A stretch of DNA of 64,000 nucleotides, from the NCBI RefSeq assembly GCF_020921035.1, contig NC_063153.1, positions 9,362,001-9,426,000 of the forward strand. Direction: 5' to 3'. This document shows, one piece after another, positions 47,930-59,791 of the stretch. The DNA is from Rhodamnia argentea. Taxonomy: Eukaryota > Streptophyta > Magnoliopsida > Myrtales > Myrtaceae. A model generated the notes under the pieces. It saw only the letters and a program-made list of their open reading frames with translations, did no database searches and was not told where the DNA came from. The position numbers and the translations under genes were made by a program. Each line of letters opens with the position of its first letter. Within the stretch, counting starts at the first letter, position 1.

Positions 47930-48950
47930 GCAGAAGTATGGGACATCCTTCTTGAAACTGAGACACATTAAACGAAACAGAAAGACGGTCAACTTTGGTA
48001 AATTGCTGGTCAAAGCTCAGGACTGACCGGAGCTCATGCATTGTCACGTTCTTTGGCTTTGACACTAACTTTTATGGCAGTCTGTGGAAAATTTTTAATT
48101 AAGGGCCCAAAATACAACTATTTTTTCAAATAAGAGCATAAAGTAGATTCTTTTTCAAATAATGACTTAAAGTGCTCTCTTCATTTCGAAGAAAAGATTG
48201 ACCAAGGATATTTTCATCTTTTATATTTTCTAATATTTTTTCCTTTTTTCCTTTCATTTTTGCCGTTGGCCGACCACCAGTGAGGGCTGGTTGGCCTTGC
48301 CAGCCACAGGCAAGGCCGGCCCTTGTCTACGGTTGTTGATGGCGGCCTCACCTAGGCACCACGAGGGCTGCCCTCGCCTGGGCAGGGAGATGCGAGCCCT
48401 CGCCCCGAACTAAAAGACGGTCAACTTTGGTAAATTGCTGCAGAAGAATGGGCCATCCTTCTTGAAACCAAGACACATTAAATCAAACAGAAAGACGGTC
48501 AACTTTGGTAAATTGCTGGTCAAAGCTCAGGACTGACTGGAGCTCATGCATTGTCACATTCTTTGGCTTTGACACTAACTTTCATGGCAGTCTATGGAAA
48601 ATTTTTAACTAAAGGCCCGAAATACCATCATTTTCTCAAATAAAAGTCTAAAGTGAATCTTACTTTAAATAAGAACTTAAAGTTCTCATTTTATTTCAAA
48701 GAAAAACCTGATCAAGAGTATTTTCGCCTTTTATATATGATGATTTTTTTTTCTTTCCCTTTTCCTTTTTTTCCTTTCATTTTCGCCATTGGCCGGCCAC
48801 CGGTGAAGGCCGAGTGGCCTCGCCGACCACAGGCAAGGCTAGCCCTTGCCTATGATCTTTGAGGGTGGCCACCCAAGCATAGCGAGGGTTGCCCTCGCCT
48901 AGGCAGGGCGATGCGAGCCCTCGCCCGATCTAGTGAGGGCTGCCCTCATT
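47930..48950 (+). repeat. 510-bp tandem duplication
   Basis: The segment aaagacggtcaactttggta at 47981 recurs at 48491, and a partial third occurrence starts at about 48413. Similarity covers the flank (…actgaccggagctcatgcattg…), the left arm of a family 2 element and its GC-rich core. The junction lies near 48411 (ctcgccccgaac/taaaagacgg). Confidence 0.85.
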
Positions 48951-49095
48951 GTTGCAGGCGAGGCCATCCAACCCACTGTCACTAGAGGAAAAAAAAAGGG
49001 AAAAAATAAAATGTAAAAAGATGAAAATACCCTTGATCAAACTTTTCTTTGAAACAATAAGGGTATTTTGCACCCTTATTTGAAACATGATTCAC
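48095..49095. mobile_element. Inverted-repeat element, family 2, with duplicated left half
   Basis: Left-arm wording occurs twice (48105-48240 and 48610-48740: 'aataagagcataaagtagat', 'attttcatcttttat') because of the 510-bp duplication. The single right arm (48985-49095) reads gatgaaaatacccttgatca and cccttatttgaaacatgatt. The core is GC-rich (ggccggccaccggtgaaggc, gcgagccctcgccc) with internal inverted repeats. Confidence 0.6.
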
Positions 49096-51574
49096 TTGTA
49101 CGGGTATACTCTTTACATTATAAACAAGTTGATCGAAATTATTAAGGATTAATATCGAGAAAAAGGGGAGAAAAATAATAATGTAAACTAAAAGGTGCTG
49201 TGGGTCACTTCATATCCAAGAATTTATTATATTAAACATAATTTTTTTCCTCTACTTAATTGTCATTGGATAAAACTTTTCCAATTTTTTCTTTTTTTTT
49301 TTTTTTTTGTGTTTCTATCTTATATCAAGATTGACAAAAAAAAAAAAAAAGGTGAAGAGAATGAGTGAATAGATGCCTAGGAGAAAGTGACTAAACAAGC
49401 TAGTCCTGTCTAAGTTTTCCAACACAGGAGATAATGCGAACGAAAAAAACAATGCCAAGTTCTTATCCTTCGACACCTTCGTTTCAAACCTCAACACAAA
49501 GTCGTGTGGACTTTTCCTATTGTTCCTATTATCGGTCCGGTCAGATATTCTTAATTAAAAAAAAAATACAGCATAGAATACAAGAAATTAATTTTTAAAA
49601 CAATACAAGAATCTTGTCAGTAAAATGGTTCTGTTCCTCGTCTCGTGGAAGTCGTGTGTTTTTTTTTTTTTTTTACGATTTCTCTTTCCTTTTCTAATTC
49701 TATCCTAAAATGACCAATGACGCGCCGGCTCGAAAGGAGCGAGGGATAGAAAAAACTAATCACCTCGAGGAAGTTCGATGACTGGGGATCTTTTTGTTTG
49801 TCGGAAGATGAATAGCTCGAAAAGTATTTTTTGTGTTAGGATTAGGCAAAACGAACATGACGAAAACAGCGAGTAAAGGCGATAAAAAGAAATCGAGATA
49901 CAAGGTTTATCATGATTCGTCATTCAACAAATATTACGTTCAGCAAATGATTCCTATATAATTAGCACATTCCACATCTCTGTTACAACTCTCAAAATAT
50001 AAGAGAAAGAGATTATATACCAATAGTTATTCATGGACCTAAATGAGAAGTATGACCCCGACATTTCATTTATTCATTTTTGTAATCGGTATAATTGATC
50101 ATTCTTAGGAAAGAGTTTTCCAAACCATACGAACATATCTTAGATGTCGTAATTGTGCGGTCGGATCGACGCTCTTAATCTATTTCCTAGTTGAAAAGAT
50201 CTCGAACTCAAATCCGTTAAAAAAGACTAACCATTAAATAGACTAATAAAATAAAAATTGGGCAATGAGCGAAAAGGGGAAAAGAGTAGGAAGAATATTG
50301 GTGACATTCATTAGGTGATGAAAGCGACGAAAAGATCACCCTCTCTACTCAACAGTGACACTTCCTCTTAGAAAATGAACTCCACTTCTCTACAGTCTCT
50401 TTCAATCTCTTTCTAAAGGTATAGGAATTAATGTTTGCATTGCTTTCGCTCGCAGATAAGAATTATCCGTTGGCTCAGCGTGCGAAGAAAAGTGTTGAAT
50501 TTCATCATTACCGTTTCGAAACTTACTCGGCCGACCTCCGTCGCCACTGCCGCCGCGGCTAGGGCCGGCCAAAGTGACGTTGCTCCTGTCGCCTGCATAA
50601 GTAAATTAAAGGAGTATGAATAGTAATTTCCTCCATTACCTAACAATTTAAAGGTTTGATTAGATTAATCCTCTTGCATAAGTAAATTAAAGGAGTATAA
50701 ATAATAATTTCCTCCATTATCTAACAATTTAAAGGTTTTTTTTTCGAAAAAAAAAGGGTTTTGTTTTATTTTTCCTACGTGGACATGGATGCACCGGGTC
50801 CCAGTGACAGGAACAGCCAAACATGCCACGTGTTAAAGGGGCCCGCGGTCAAAGCTCTCAGCCAATCAGGCTTCGGCCAGGAGCGGCACCGCACGTGCAA
50901 CTGCTGTAGGATGTCCCTTGGGAGGCCGAGATCAAGGGGGCAACGAAATTGAATGCCATGCGGTGTAATCCATCCAAAAAACTGTTTCTTTGCAACACTG
51001 TACGCACCGTTTTACACGGTGTGCATCTAATTTTGATTTTGCACTTTAATATAAAACAAACATTACCTGAAATCCGATTTTATCTTTTCTCGACGTCTCT
51101 CTCGCGCGACGCACTCGACCCGCCCGACTCGTTATCCCTCCTCGAGGAGTACTTTAATCTTGAATATTCCGCCCCCTTCATCGGAGAGAGGACTCTGGCG
51201 ATCAAAATCGATGGCTGCTTTAATCATGGTTGTATGGACTAAATTAGGGTAATTCGTAGACTAATGTAAAAACTTTCCTTTGCTTAATGGACCAAATTGC
51301 CTTCGAGATAAGCCACCATTGAATAAGTGTGAAGACAGGTTCTGTGGCAAGAGATAACGATTGCCCAACTCATTTCCACCATGCTTACCGTCTATTATAG
51401 CCATTTGGTTAATGGGGTTCGATAGTCACGTTGTGGACCATTGGAGAATAAATGTGGATATATTCCGGGGTCTTTCTGCAATTTGGAAAATATCACTTTT
51501 TTTTTTAACTTGCCTCTGATTTTTTTCAAAATGAAAACGAGTAATTTGAATTTTTAAAGATTTGCTAGAAAATT
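49096..51574. other. Intergenic, no gene seen
   Basis: AT-rich, with long A and T runs. The block at 50760-50960 is GC-rich with a G-box-like cacgtg, but has no recognisable gene attached. Confidence 0.4.
50594..50735 (+). repeat. 80-bp tandem duplication
   Basis: ctgcataagtaaattaaagg ... ctaacaatttaaaggttt at about 50594 is repeated at about 50674 with only a few changes (agtatgaatagtaat versus agtataaataataat). Confidence 0.85.
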
Positions 51575-52155
51575 TGGGGAAATTTTCAAATTATGGCCCG
51601 AAGTGCTATTATTTTATCAAACAAGAGCTTGAAGTGGATCTTATTTCAAATAAGGGCATGTAGTGACTATGTACGTTTTAAATAGGGGTTTGACCTCGCC
51701 AGACTGTCAAGGGTATTTTCGTCAAAATATAATTTTAACATAATTTTTAGTTAAATTAAAATTAATAAATAGAAAATAAATGTTAAAAAAAAGGCGACCG
51801 CCCCATCGGTTGGAGGACAACCTCCTGTCGGTAATTTTTTTTTGAAATATTAGTTTTTTATTTTTTAAAAAATATAAAATTGAAAAAATGAAAAAAAAAA
51901 TAAATGACGAAAATGCTCTTAATCAGTTGGTGAGCCATTTCCTTTTTCGAGACTAATATAGTCATTTCATATCCTTATTTGAAATAATGTCAACTTCATA
52001 CTTTTATTTGAGAAAAAAAAAGATAACACTTCAGATTCTTATTTGAAATAAAGTCCAATTCGAGTCTTTATTTAAGAAAATAAGAACACTTCGGGTTTTT
52101 TTTTTTCTGGTAAATAGAACGCTTCGGGTCTTTTATTTGAAATGTTCCGGAAAAT
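51575..52155. mobile_element. Inverted-repeat element, family 2
   Basis: The left arm has ggcccgaagtgctattattt, gagcttgaagtggatcttat, tttcaaataagggcatgtag and gggtattttcgtcaaaat. The right arm in reverse orientation has gacgaaaatgctcttaatca, ccttatttgaaataatgtca and agtctttatttaagaaaata. The core includes ggcgaccgccccatcggttg. Non-coding. Confidence 0.6.
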
Positions 52156-52869
52156 CTGTACGACGCGTTGATAAGTTTCGAACACAGCAAGAAATAAGAA
52201 GACATTAAGGCATAGAACTTTACCATAGACAAATAAATGTGCGTGGTTATTTACGGAAATATACGTAAGTTCATGTGTATGGGTCCTTTTATTTTTTTGA
52301 ATTTATAAGTTTAGTAGGGATATAATTGTGCGTGGCTATGTAAGGGAACAATAATGCAACGTCGCATAAAGTAATATTAACTAGGGGGCCGTTCGTTCGA
52401 TGTTTTTGTCGTCCGATAAATATCCGGTGTCGGTTGCGTTCTGATGCTGCATACGCTGTCGTTTTAGGCTCCCCGACAGGCCTAGCCTCTGTTGGTCGGT
52501 TTGTCAGGTCCCTCCCCACCCCATTTGCCCACACACTATAAAGTGCGAAGGCACGGGCCATGCATATAAAAGAGAAAATATTAATTCTTCCCAAATTAAT
52601 TAGTGAATAAAAAGTGCAAAAAAAAAAAAAATTATATTCAAACGATGCCTAGCCGCATTGATGAAATAACGAGTTTCATGACAAAAAAAAATGTTGGGAT
52701 GAATTTTTTTCGGACCAGAATTTTTCTTATTTTACGGTTATAAAAACGTTTATTAGAGAGTTGACAATTGTATATAAAGAAGCGGATGCTGTAATATTCG
52801 CAATTAGTTAGGTTGCATAATTTTGTGAAAATCGAATGAAACGATCCCAAACGCACGTGTACATTGACT

Positions 52870-53160
52870 AGGGATGAACATGGCTCCAAGGTGGAACCCG
52901 AAACTTGGAATCGAACCGGTGGAGATCTGTCCGGTTCCAAGTTCAAAAAATTGGAGAATATGTCCTAACGAGAAAATTTCAAGTTCTAGGTAGATGGAAT
53001 ATGGAACCTAAACCTGTAATGTAACTTGTAACAAATGATTACCCTATAATATAACTTGTAACTTGTAACCTGTAATGTAATCTGTAACTTATAACCTGTA
53101 ATATAACTTGCAGGCTCTAGGTTCCAAAAAATGATTAATCTGTTCCGACGGGTAGGTTTC
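52870..53160. repeat. 'gaaccgg' dispersed repeat with internal TGTAACTTGTAA minisatellite
   Basis: The outer parts have ggttccaag / ggaatcgaaccggt wording in opposite orientations. The middle (about 53010-53115) is an array of degenerate units such as acctgtaatgtaacttgtaa and acttataacctgtaatata. It is related to the repeat near 9165-9330. Confidence 0.55.
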
Positions 53161-53548
53161 GGGTTCCGGGTATAGCTTATACGGTGCATGAAACCGCTCA
53201 CCCTTACTATTAACACGACTTGTGTATATATGGTATGAATATGATTTTTATAAGCCATTTTTCAGAAGTTGAGAATCGTTTTTCATTGGATTCGATGTGA
53301 ATTTATCCACATTTTTTGGTTGGTAGTAGCCTGCTTTCATATGGCATGTTGAAATCCTCCCTTTCGGCAAAACAAATAATTGCCAATGAGCGTTTTAATT
53401 TTAGTTATATGAGCTATGCTCGAATTCAACTTGACACAAAAATCCAAATGGAATTGAATCTTGGAGCACAAATGAGACGGCTAGGAGTTTGATTTTCACA
53501 ACTTGGGATTGAACCAAAATGAAAAGGCTAGTAACGTTTGGACATAGT

Positions 53549-53675
53549 TTTTCATTTTATCTACATTTGATGTGGTAATTTCAGTTTTATTTTATTAATT
53601 TGCTCTAGTTTTTTCATTTTATCTATATTTGATGTGGTAATTTCAGTTTTATTTTATTAATTTGCTCTAGTTTAT
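53549..53675 (+). repeat. 62-bp tandem duplication
   Basis: ttcattttatctacatttga ... ttaatttgctctagtt at 53551 repeats at 53613 almost perfectly (ctacattt versus ctatattt), so the duplication is recent. Confidence 0.9.
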
Positions 53676-54622
53676 TGTGTTTCATTTGTTAATTATTGGA
53701 ATATTCGTTATAAAACAAAATCATAACAAAATTTAATTAACATAAGGATGGGGCCATGCAATTCAAGTTTGAGTCAGCTCAATTTTTTTTTTTTTTTTTT
53801 ACAACCTATTCAGAATTAAGTCTCGACAAATTTCGAACACGCTTGATTCATGATAATCCCAATTATCAAATTAAACATTTAGTTTGACTGTAGAAATTAT
53901 ATCATAATGGTATCCATAGCCCAATACAAAAAGAATAACATAACAAATATTAAAATCAATTCGTAAAATTAATCTCGATTTTTTTGGACAACCTGTCTCA
54001 AACCGAAGTCTCGACAAATCTTGAACAAAACCCGATCACCAAATCGTCAAATTTTATTCAGTAGATTGGTTATAGAGCTTAAAACACTATAGTGTATCCA
54101 TAATTCATCATAAAAAGAATGATATAATAGACATTGAATATAATTAGAAATTTTAATCTTGATGTTTAAGAGAACTCGAAGCGTCGACAATTCGCAAACC
54201 AAACTCAAATCTCAATCAATCCGAATTATTGAATTTAACTCGACCGTGAAAATTTTATCATTTTGCGGTATCCTTTAATAGACTGAATAATATAACAGGT
54301 TTACAAAATTAGTTTTTGTTCAGTGAAGAAAAAACAAGATTTGATGACTTATGGGCTGTCCTAACATGGTGTGGGTCGTGTAATAATGTGTACAGTAAGA
54401 GTTTCAAAAATTCGATTTTTATTTTTAAATCCGAGATATTAAGTTTTTTTTTTGTCTTTGAGTATTCGGATCCTCCGATCCGTCATCCATCCGCCCTATT
54501 TCCTTGCTCTTCCTACAGATCCCCCTCTCGGTATTATTCCTACTCTTCGCAAATCTCCACCTCATTACTGGATCGGTTAACGCAACTTTAATGGAGTTTT
54601 GATTATCCACACGCCCATTAAG
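53676..54622. other. Intergenic and probable 5' leader of the WVD2-like gene
   Basis: AT-rich up to about 54460. A 5' non-coding exon probably lies at roughly 54480-54622, ending at cccattaag/gtactg. The leader intron would then run 54623-55616 (ccttag/agtgtat). Confidence 0.45.
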
Positions 54623-55629
54623 GTACTGAGGAAGATTCCTTTCTTTCGTTTCTCTTTTCTTTTTCGGTTTTTCGAGAAAAATGTTCTTGCGTTTGTCTAT
54701 GATTTGACATTTGAAGCGTCGGCTTAAACGATTCTCGAAGTCCGTCGTCTGTTCTCGGTTTACTTCGTTAGTGGGTGTCGCATTTTTCAGAGGGCTGCGT
54801 GTTGTTAAGAGAAGATCAATGCGAAATGATTGCGAGTGATCCTCAGAAAATGTCCCCATTTTGCATTTTTGAGGTTTGCCGGTTCAATCTTTAGTGAGTT
54901 TTGTTAAAGAGAGCTTTTTTGGCTGATTTGAGTGGAAAAGATCTGGTATTTTGTGCTTTTTCGCTCAAGTCCTCTTTTAAGCTTGTGTTTTTGTATCTTT
55001 TCTGTGCCGATAATCCCAATTTTCTGAGATTGGCTTGCGATTTGGTTTTGTGGGTGTTGGCTAGTGGTCACGTAATGTGCTTTTAGCTTCTCGGAGAACT
55101 CACGCAGTGCATAAGGAATCTTATCTGGGTGTTTGCTTTTTGCTGTTCAATGAAGAAAAAGCAACTGAGTTTTGAAAGAAAGTAAGGGTTGGAAAATTCG
55201 AATAATATAGATCATTCTAATTTCTATCTAGTAGAGGTGTTAATCGGAGTTCCTCGGGATGTAGATTTCTTTGCACTCTGGCAGTTTGTCATGTTCTATG
55301 GGTACTTAATCAGAGACATTCTTTGACTTATGTGCAATTGCATTATCTCGCTTCTTGCTTTTCTGGTGTTTAAAGTTCCTTGTGAATATTCTGTGCTATA
55401 CGTAAGTTGGAAGTTCGAACTTATAGTCAGTTTAGTGGCAATTCTTCCGCACTTATTCTGCTGAATTTCCACTCGATGTTCGAGTAGGGTTGTGTTTTGC
55501 TTATTTCTGAGAGTGTTTATGGCTTAATAACCTGTACAGGGGGGATCGATTATTTTCGTTTGTTTGAGAATCCACTTGACATATGAGCTGACATTTTCAT
55601 GTTCTGTTGTCCTTAGAGTGTATAACACA

Positions 55630-56668
55630 ATGGATTATGAGGATGTCATGCCTTCTAATGGGTTTGAGTCCGTTCATCAAAATGGCATGCATGGGCAAAT
55701 TTTGAACGACAGAGAGGATGCTATTGCTGTGAGCGATGCCAATGTCGTTGCAGAAACTGCAGATCTTGTTGCAATAGAGGCGAGCTTACATGAGTTTAAG
55801 TTGGATGCCAGTGGCAATAACAACAATTTTTCTTCTGGCTGTGCAAGAGAGATTGATGGATCAAAAACCCATAAGGTGGACTAGTTCCATAAGCTTAAGA
55901 TACTTCAATATACAACTTGATATCTCATTCTAATACGCCTGATCTCACAGGATGGTGAAGCAGTTACTGGGGATAAGTTGAAAAATTCTGGACCTCAGAA
56001 GATTGAAGGCAAGAAAATCAATGGGAAGCTGCCAAATACCAAAGTTACTTCAACGATTGGAGCAAGGAAGAGTAAGGATGGAAAGAATCTGGAAGCTGTT
56101 GGCTTGAGTTCACGTACAAAACAACCTGCTGTAAGTCAATCATTTAATGAGAGAAAAACTCAATCTAAGGTAATTCTCATTATTGTCGTGATGTCATTTT
56201 TGTTTTCCTTTTTTGTGCTTCTACATTTCAATGTCATGGTTCTTAGTCGTTCATGTCATTGTTTTTGTGCCTTATCTTTATCTTTTGCTGTTTTTCTGCT
56301 TCCAACAGCATGGTGGAAAATCTGATGCAGCATCGTCAGAAAGCTTTATGTAGGTCTATCTAACCTGTACAGTTGTATCTCTAGTGTAGTGGAGTAGTTA
56401 ACCATTCGTGAACTTGTGATGCTCACGTTGTTATCATTGTGAAAATTCTTGGATGCTTACCAGTTTTTGCCAATGGTTTTGTTTCCTTTTAATGTAGAAC
56501 TGGATTTCCTTGTTTTATGTCAAATCATGGGAATCGTATTATTTAGCTTCTTCTGAATGGTGATTTGCTGTATATGCAGAGAGAAGACAAAAATTAAGGC
56601 CTCGAAAAAAGGATCTATTGATAAACCAGAGGCCGATGCTCAATCTTCTTCGTATCCTTTTTATCACT

Positions 56669-56703
<35 letters not shown>

Positions 56704-58102
56704 TCTGAAGCAGTAGAATGAGGTCATCTGAAATTTTTCCAAGTGGTCAGAACATACAGACAGTTTCCAAATCTGTTTAACCTTGACTATACAATAGAAG
56801 TCCTACTGCAGGAGATTCAAAACCATGCAGAGTTGGTGCACTTCCAAATTACGGGTTCAGTTTTAGGTGTGATCAGCGGGCTGAGAAACGAAAAGAGGTT
56901 TGTTTCCGATTGTAAACCTTATGAGCATTTTCTGTGGTTTACTCCAGCAAGATCTGTGTAATCGATATAGTTTTTCAATTGTGACATTTGGCAGTTCTAT
57001 ACTAAGCTCGAGGAGAAGATTCACGCTAAGGAAATTGAGAGGACTACATTGCAAGAAAAGTCCAAGGTCATAATTGCAATTGCTAGCAGTTGTTATGGAA
57101 CGTGGATATTTAAGTTACCTATATAATCACTTTGTTTGAGGTTGTCTCTTGTTTCTTCCTCTAGGAATCTCAAGAAGCTGAAATCAAGATGCTCAGGAAG
57201 AGTTTGACATTTAAAGCTACACCAATGCCGAGCTTCTATCAAGAACCTCCTCCAGCAAAGGCAGAACTAAAGAAGGTTTCCTTTTCGCCCTTTTCTCATG
57301 AATGCCACTAGGTGGAAGCATTTCTTTTGTTGTTATTGCAAGTGCCAGAACATTTATCACTGGCTCTCTTTCGTTTTGAAATACATGTCCTGTTTAGAGG
57401 TTGGCGTTTTTTCTCCTCATGTCCTACGTTGGTTTTATATATATATATTTTTTCCATTTGCGATCCATCTTCTCATCCCACCTCTCAAATCCCCCCTTCC
57501 CCATCTTCCTAGCAAAGCATTAGTATCATGATGCTACTTTATGCTACTTTTTCATAATTTTCGCCGATTATTGCATTTTTATAGTATGTGCTGCAATTGA
57601 TTTCGTCACCCATCCATTTAACTCTCAATATTGCAAAATGATTCAGGTACCACCAACAAGGGCCAAGTCTCCCAAGCTCGGTCGAAGGAAGACCTCCAAA
57701 GTGGATGAATCTGAAGAAAATGGCGGCGGTGCAAGCCGGCGGTCAGGCCGCTTGAGCCTGGATGAGAAGGTGTTTCGCGACAACCCTCCCAAAGGACCTT
57801 CGCCTGCAAATTCTAAGAAGCCGCTTAGAAAGTCACTTCCTAAACTGCCTTCTGAAAAGACCACTTCGTCAGGTGGGATGGCTAAAACTGCGAAAGCAAA
57901 AGATGCAGAGGGAATGAACTTGTCAAGCACAAGAATGGAGGAAAAGCTCGACACTTTAACTGAGATGTATGAAGCTGCTGCTGACAATCAAGAGCAGGAG
58001 GCAATTCCTACTGCTGAATCGAATGCAATGCATGTTCACTCAGAAACCATGCTGCCAGTCCAGGAGGAGCAACCCAAGCCCACCTTTGTGGAGGAACCAT
58101 AG
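55630..58102 (+). CDS. WVD2-like (WDL) TPX2-domain microtubule-associated protein
   Basis: Eight coding exons join in phase: 55630-55875, 55951-56169, 56309-56349, 56580-56651, 56798-56897, 56995-57066, 57165-57275 and 57647-58102, giving 438 residues. The protein bundles or stabilises cortical microtubules and influences cell shape, by family. The N-terminal third is acidic, then Lys/Ser-rich. The TPX2-like domain begins at about residue 205 with [20 protein letters not shown]. It continues over the next exon junction into [20 protein letters not shown], including the family's diagnostic KLEEK (230-234), and ends near [18 protein letters not shown] and [12 protein letters not shown]. The C-terminal tail is Pro/Ser/Lys-rich and disordered. 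The start ATG opens the first coding exon just after a leader intron. The join between exons 4 and 5 (56651/56798) is the least certain; it was chosen for phase and family match. Confidence 0.9.
56671..56700. repeat. (AT)15 microsatellite in an intron of the WVD2-like gene
   Basis: Thirty bases of perfect AT alternation, 20 bases downstream of the 5' splice site at 56652. Confidence 0.95.
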
Positions 58103-59791
58103 ATTCTGAGACATGGGAAGGACAATGTAGAATTGGTGCGGACAAAAGTCAGAGAGGTATGAGAATCAAATTGTACTATAAGAACAGGTGGAGAATTTTC
58201 TTTTTATGGAAGATCACGCCTTTGTGTTCACAGCAGACTTGGGTTGCTTCGTCTGTGTTTCTAAGGATTGCTTCTCCTTGATAGAATCTTCACTAGGCCC
58301 TTCTTTTTTCCTTAAGTCACTATATTACACCTTTTGTGCCAATTTATAGTACTGTAGCATTTTCCGTTTGTTACTCTTATTGCCAGTCTGATAAATTTTT
58401 GGGACAATGGTCACTACAATGTCGACCGAAATTTTCATTTGAAGCATTTTTTTAGTCCAGCTCGGTCTGTCAGTTGAACTAAGATGGATTTGCAATGCAA
58501 CAACGTCTTGGCTATGTGAGTTGGTCATTACATGCTAATGCTTGTTTTTGTTGTAACTGAAATCATGTTAAAAGGATTGCTTTGAGAGGCACACTAAAGG
58601 CTCATTTGAAGTGCTGAAATCCTTAATACTTCCAATGAAAGAAAAAAGGGGTTCGCTATTTGGTGAATATTGAACCACAAACTTTACTAGTTTCTTACCA
58701 AATATTGAATAGTGAACTGCAATCTATGCCATTCAATAAGTGGTTCTATATCGGTTTTGCGTTTGACCTGTGTTGCTATAGTCAACGGCATATCTTGCTG
58801 ATAGGTTCTTGCTATTCAAAGTAATGAGGATAGAATTCATTGTGATTTACTTACTACTGCAATTTTTATCCTTTTCTTTGCGGTGCTCGGAGAGAATGGA
58901 TTTGCTTCAAATATGTCTGAACCTATGACTACCATACAAAAGTTGCGTGTGAATTGCACTTTCTTGATTGGTAAAACCCCACTGGAGGTCTTCTAGTCTA
59001 TGTTAATTTGTCAAAATCCATCGTTGGAAAAGAGTCATGTCTCTCTTATCCCTTATACAGACCTAATCAGCAAATGCACACAGAATTGCCTGTGCCCACC
59101 TATTCCCATTCCTGTCCAAGGATCATGGTATCTTGCAATTTGGAGATTTCACCTAAGCTGCCATTTTCTTTGGGTGTCAGAAGCTGCTATTTTGAAGCTG
59201 AATGTATTGTTCCATTTTCTCTCATTTTATGCATATTGTTGATACTGCCCATCCATTTTTTTATCCTCAATTGTTGATAGGACATTTTTTTTCCCCTTAA
59301 TTGAATCTTGTCCTCTGGAGATAGCTAAAACCATGCATTAGGGTTTGTGGAAGCATGCTTGGCTCTCTCTCTTTGTTCTCATCAAAGCAAGGAATATTCC
59401 CGCATGACATTCAAGAATGAACCATAGGACAAGACAGGAATAGGGGAACAAACAAAAAATTGTCTCTCTCTGTCTCCTTTTCTTCTTATTGTCTCTATGG
59501 CTTGAACTATCCAAGGAGACATGTTGCTTTGAGATGTCGTGAAACGCTTCCATGAAAGAACATGCAAGGGAAGGCTTATCCTTAGGAGATTCTTTTCTCA
59601 TTGTTTCCACCATTTCTTAACCCGATTAAACCAAGAAAAAGCATTTTCCTGGAGAACTTTTATCCAGAAAACCTTCCCACAAATTTTTTTTTTCCGTAAA
59701 CCTTCCAATCTGGAAGAATTTTACAAGTATGTTGGGAGAGGTGAAAGAGGGGAATGCTGGATGGTTGTAATTAGAAGAGTCAAAATGGCTC
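58103..59791. other. Convergent 3' flanks of the WVD2-like and TPR-like genes
   Basis: No gene seen. The first 250 bases are probably the 3'UTR of the upstream gene, and the last part contains the 3'UTR of the minus-strand TPR-like gene. Confidence 0.45.
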
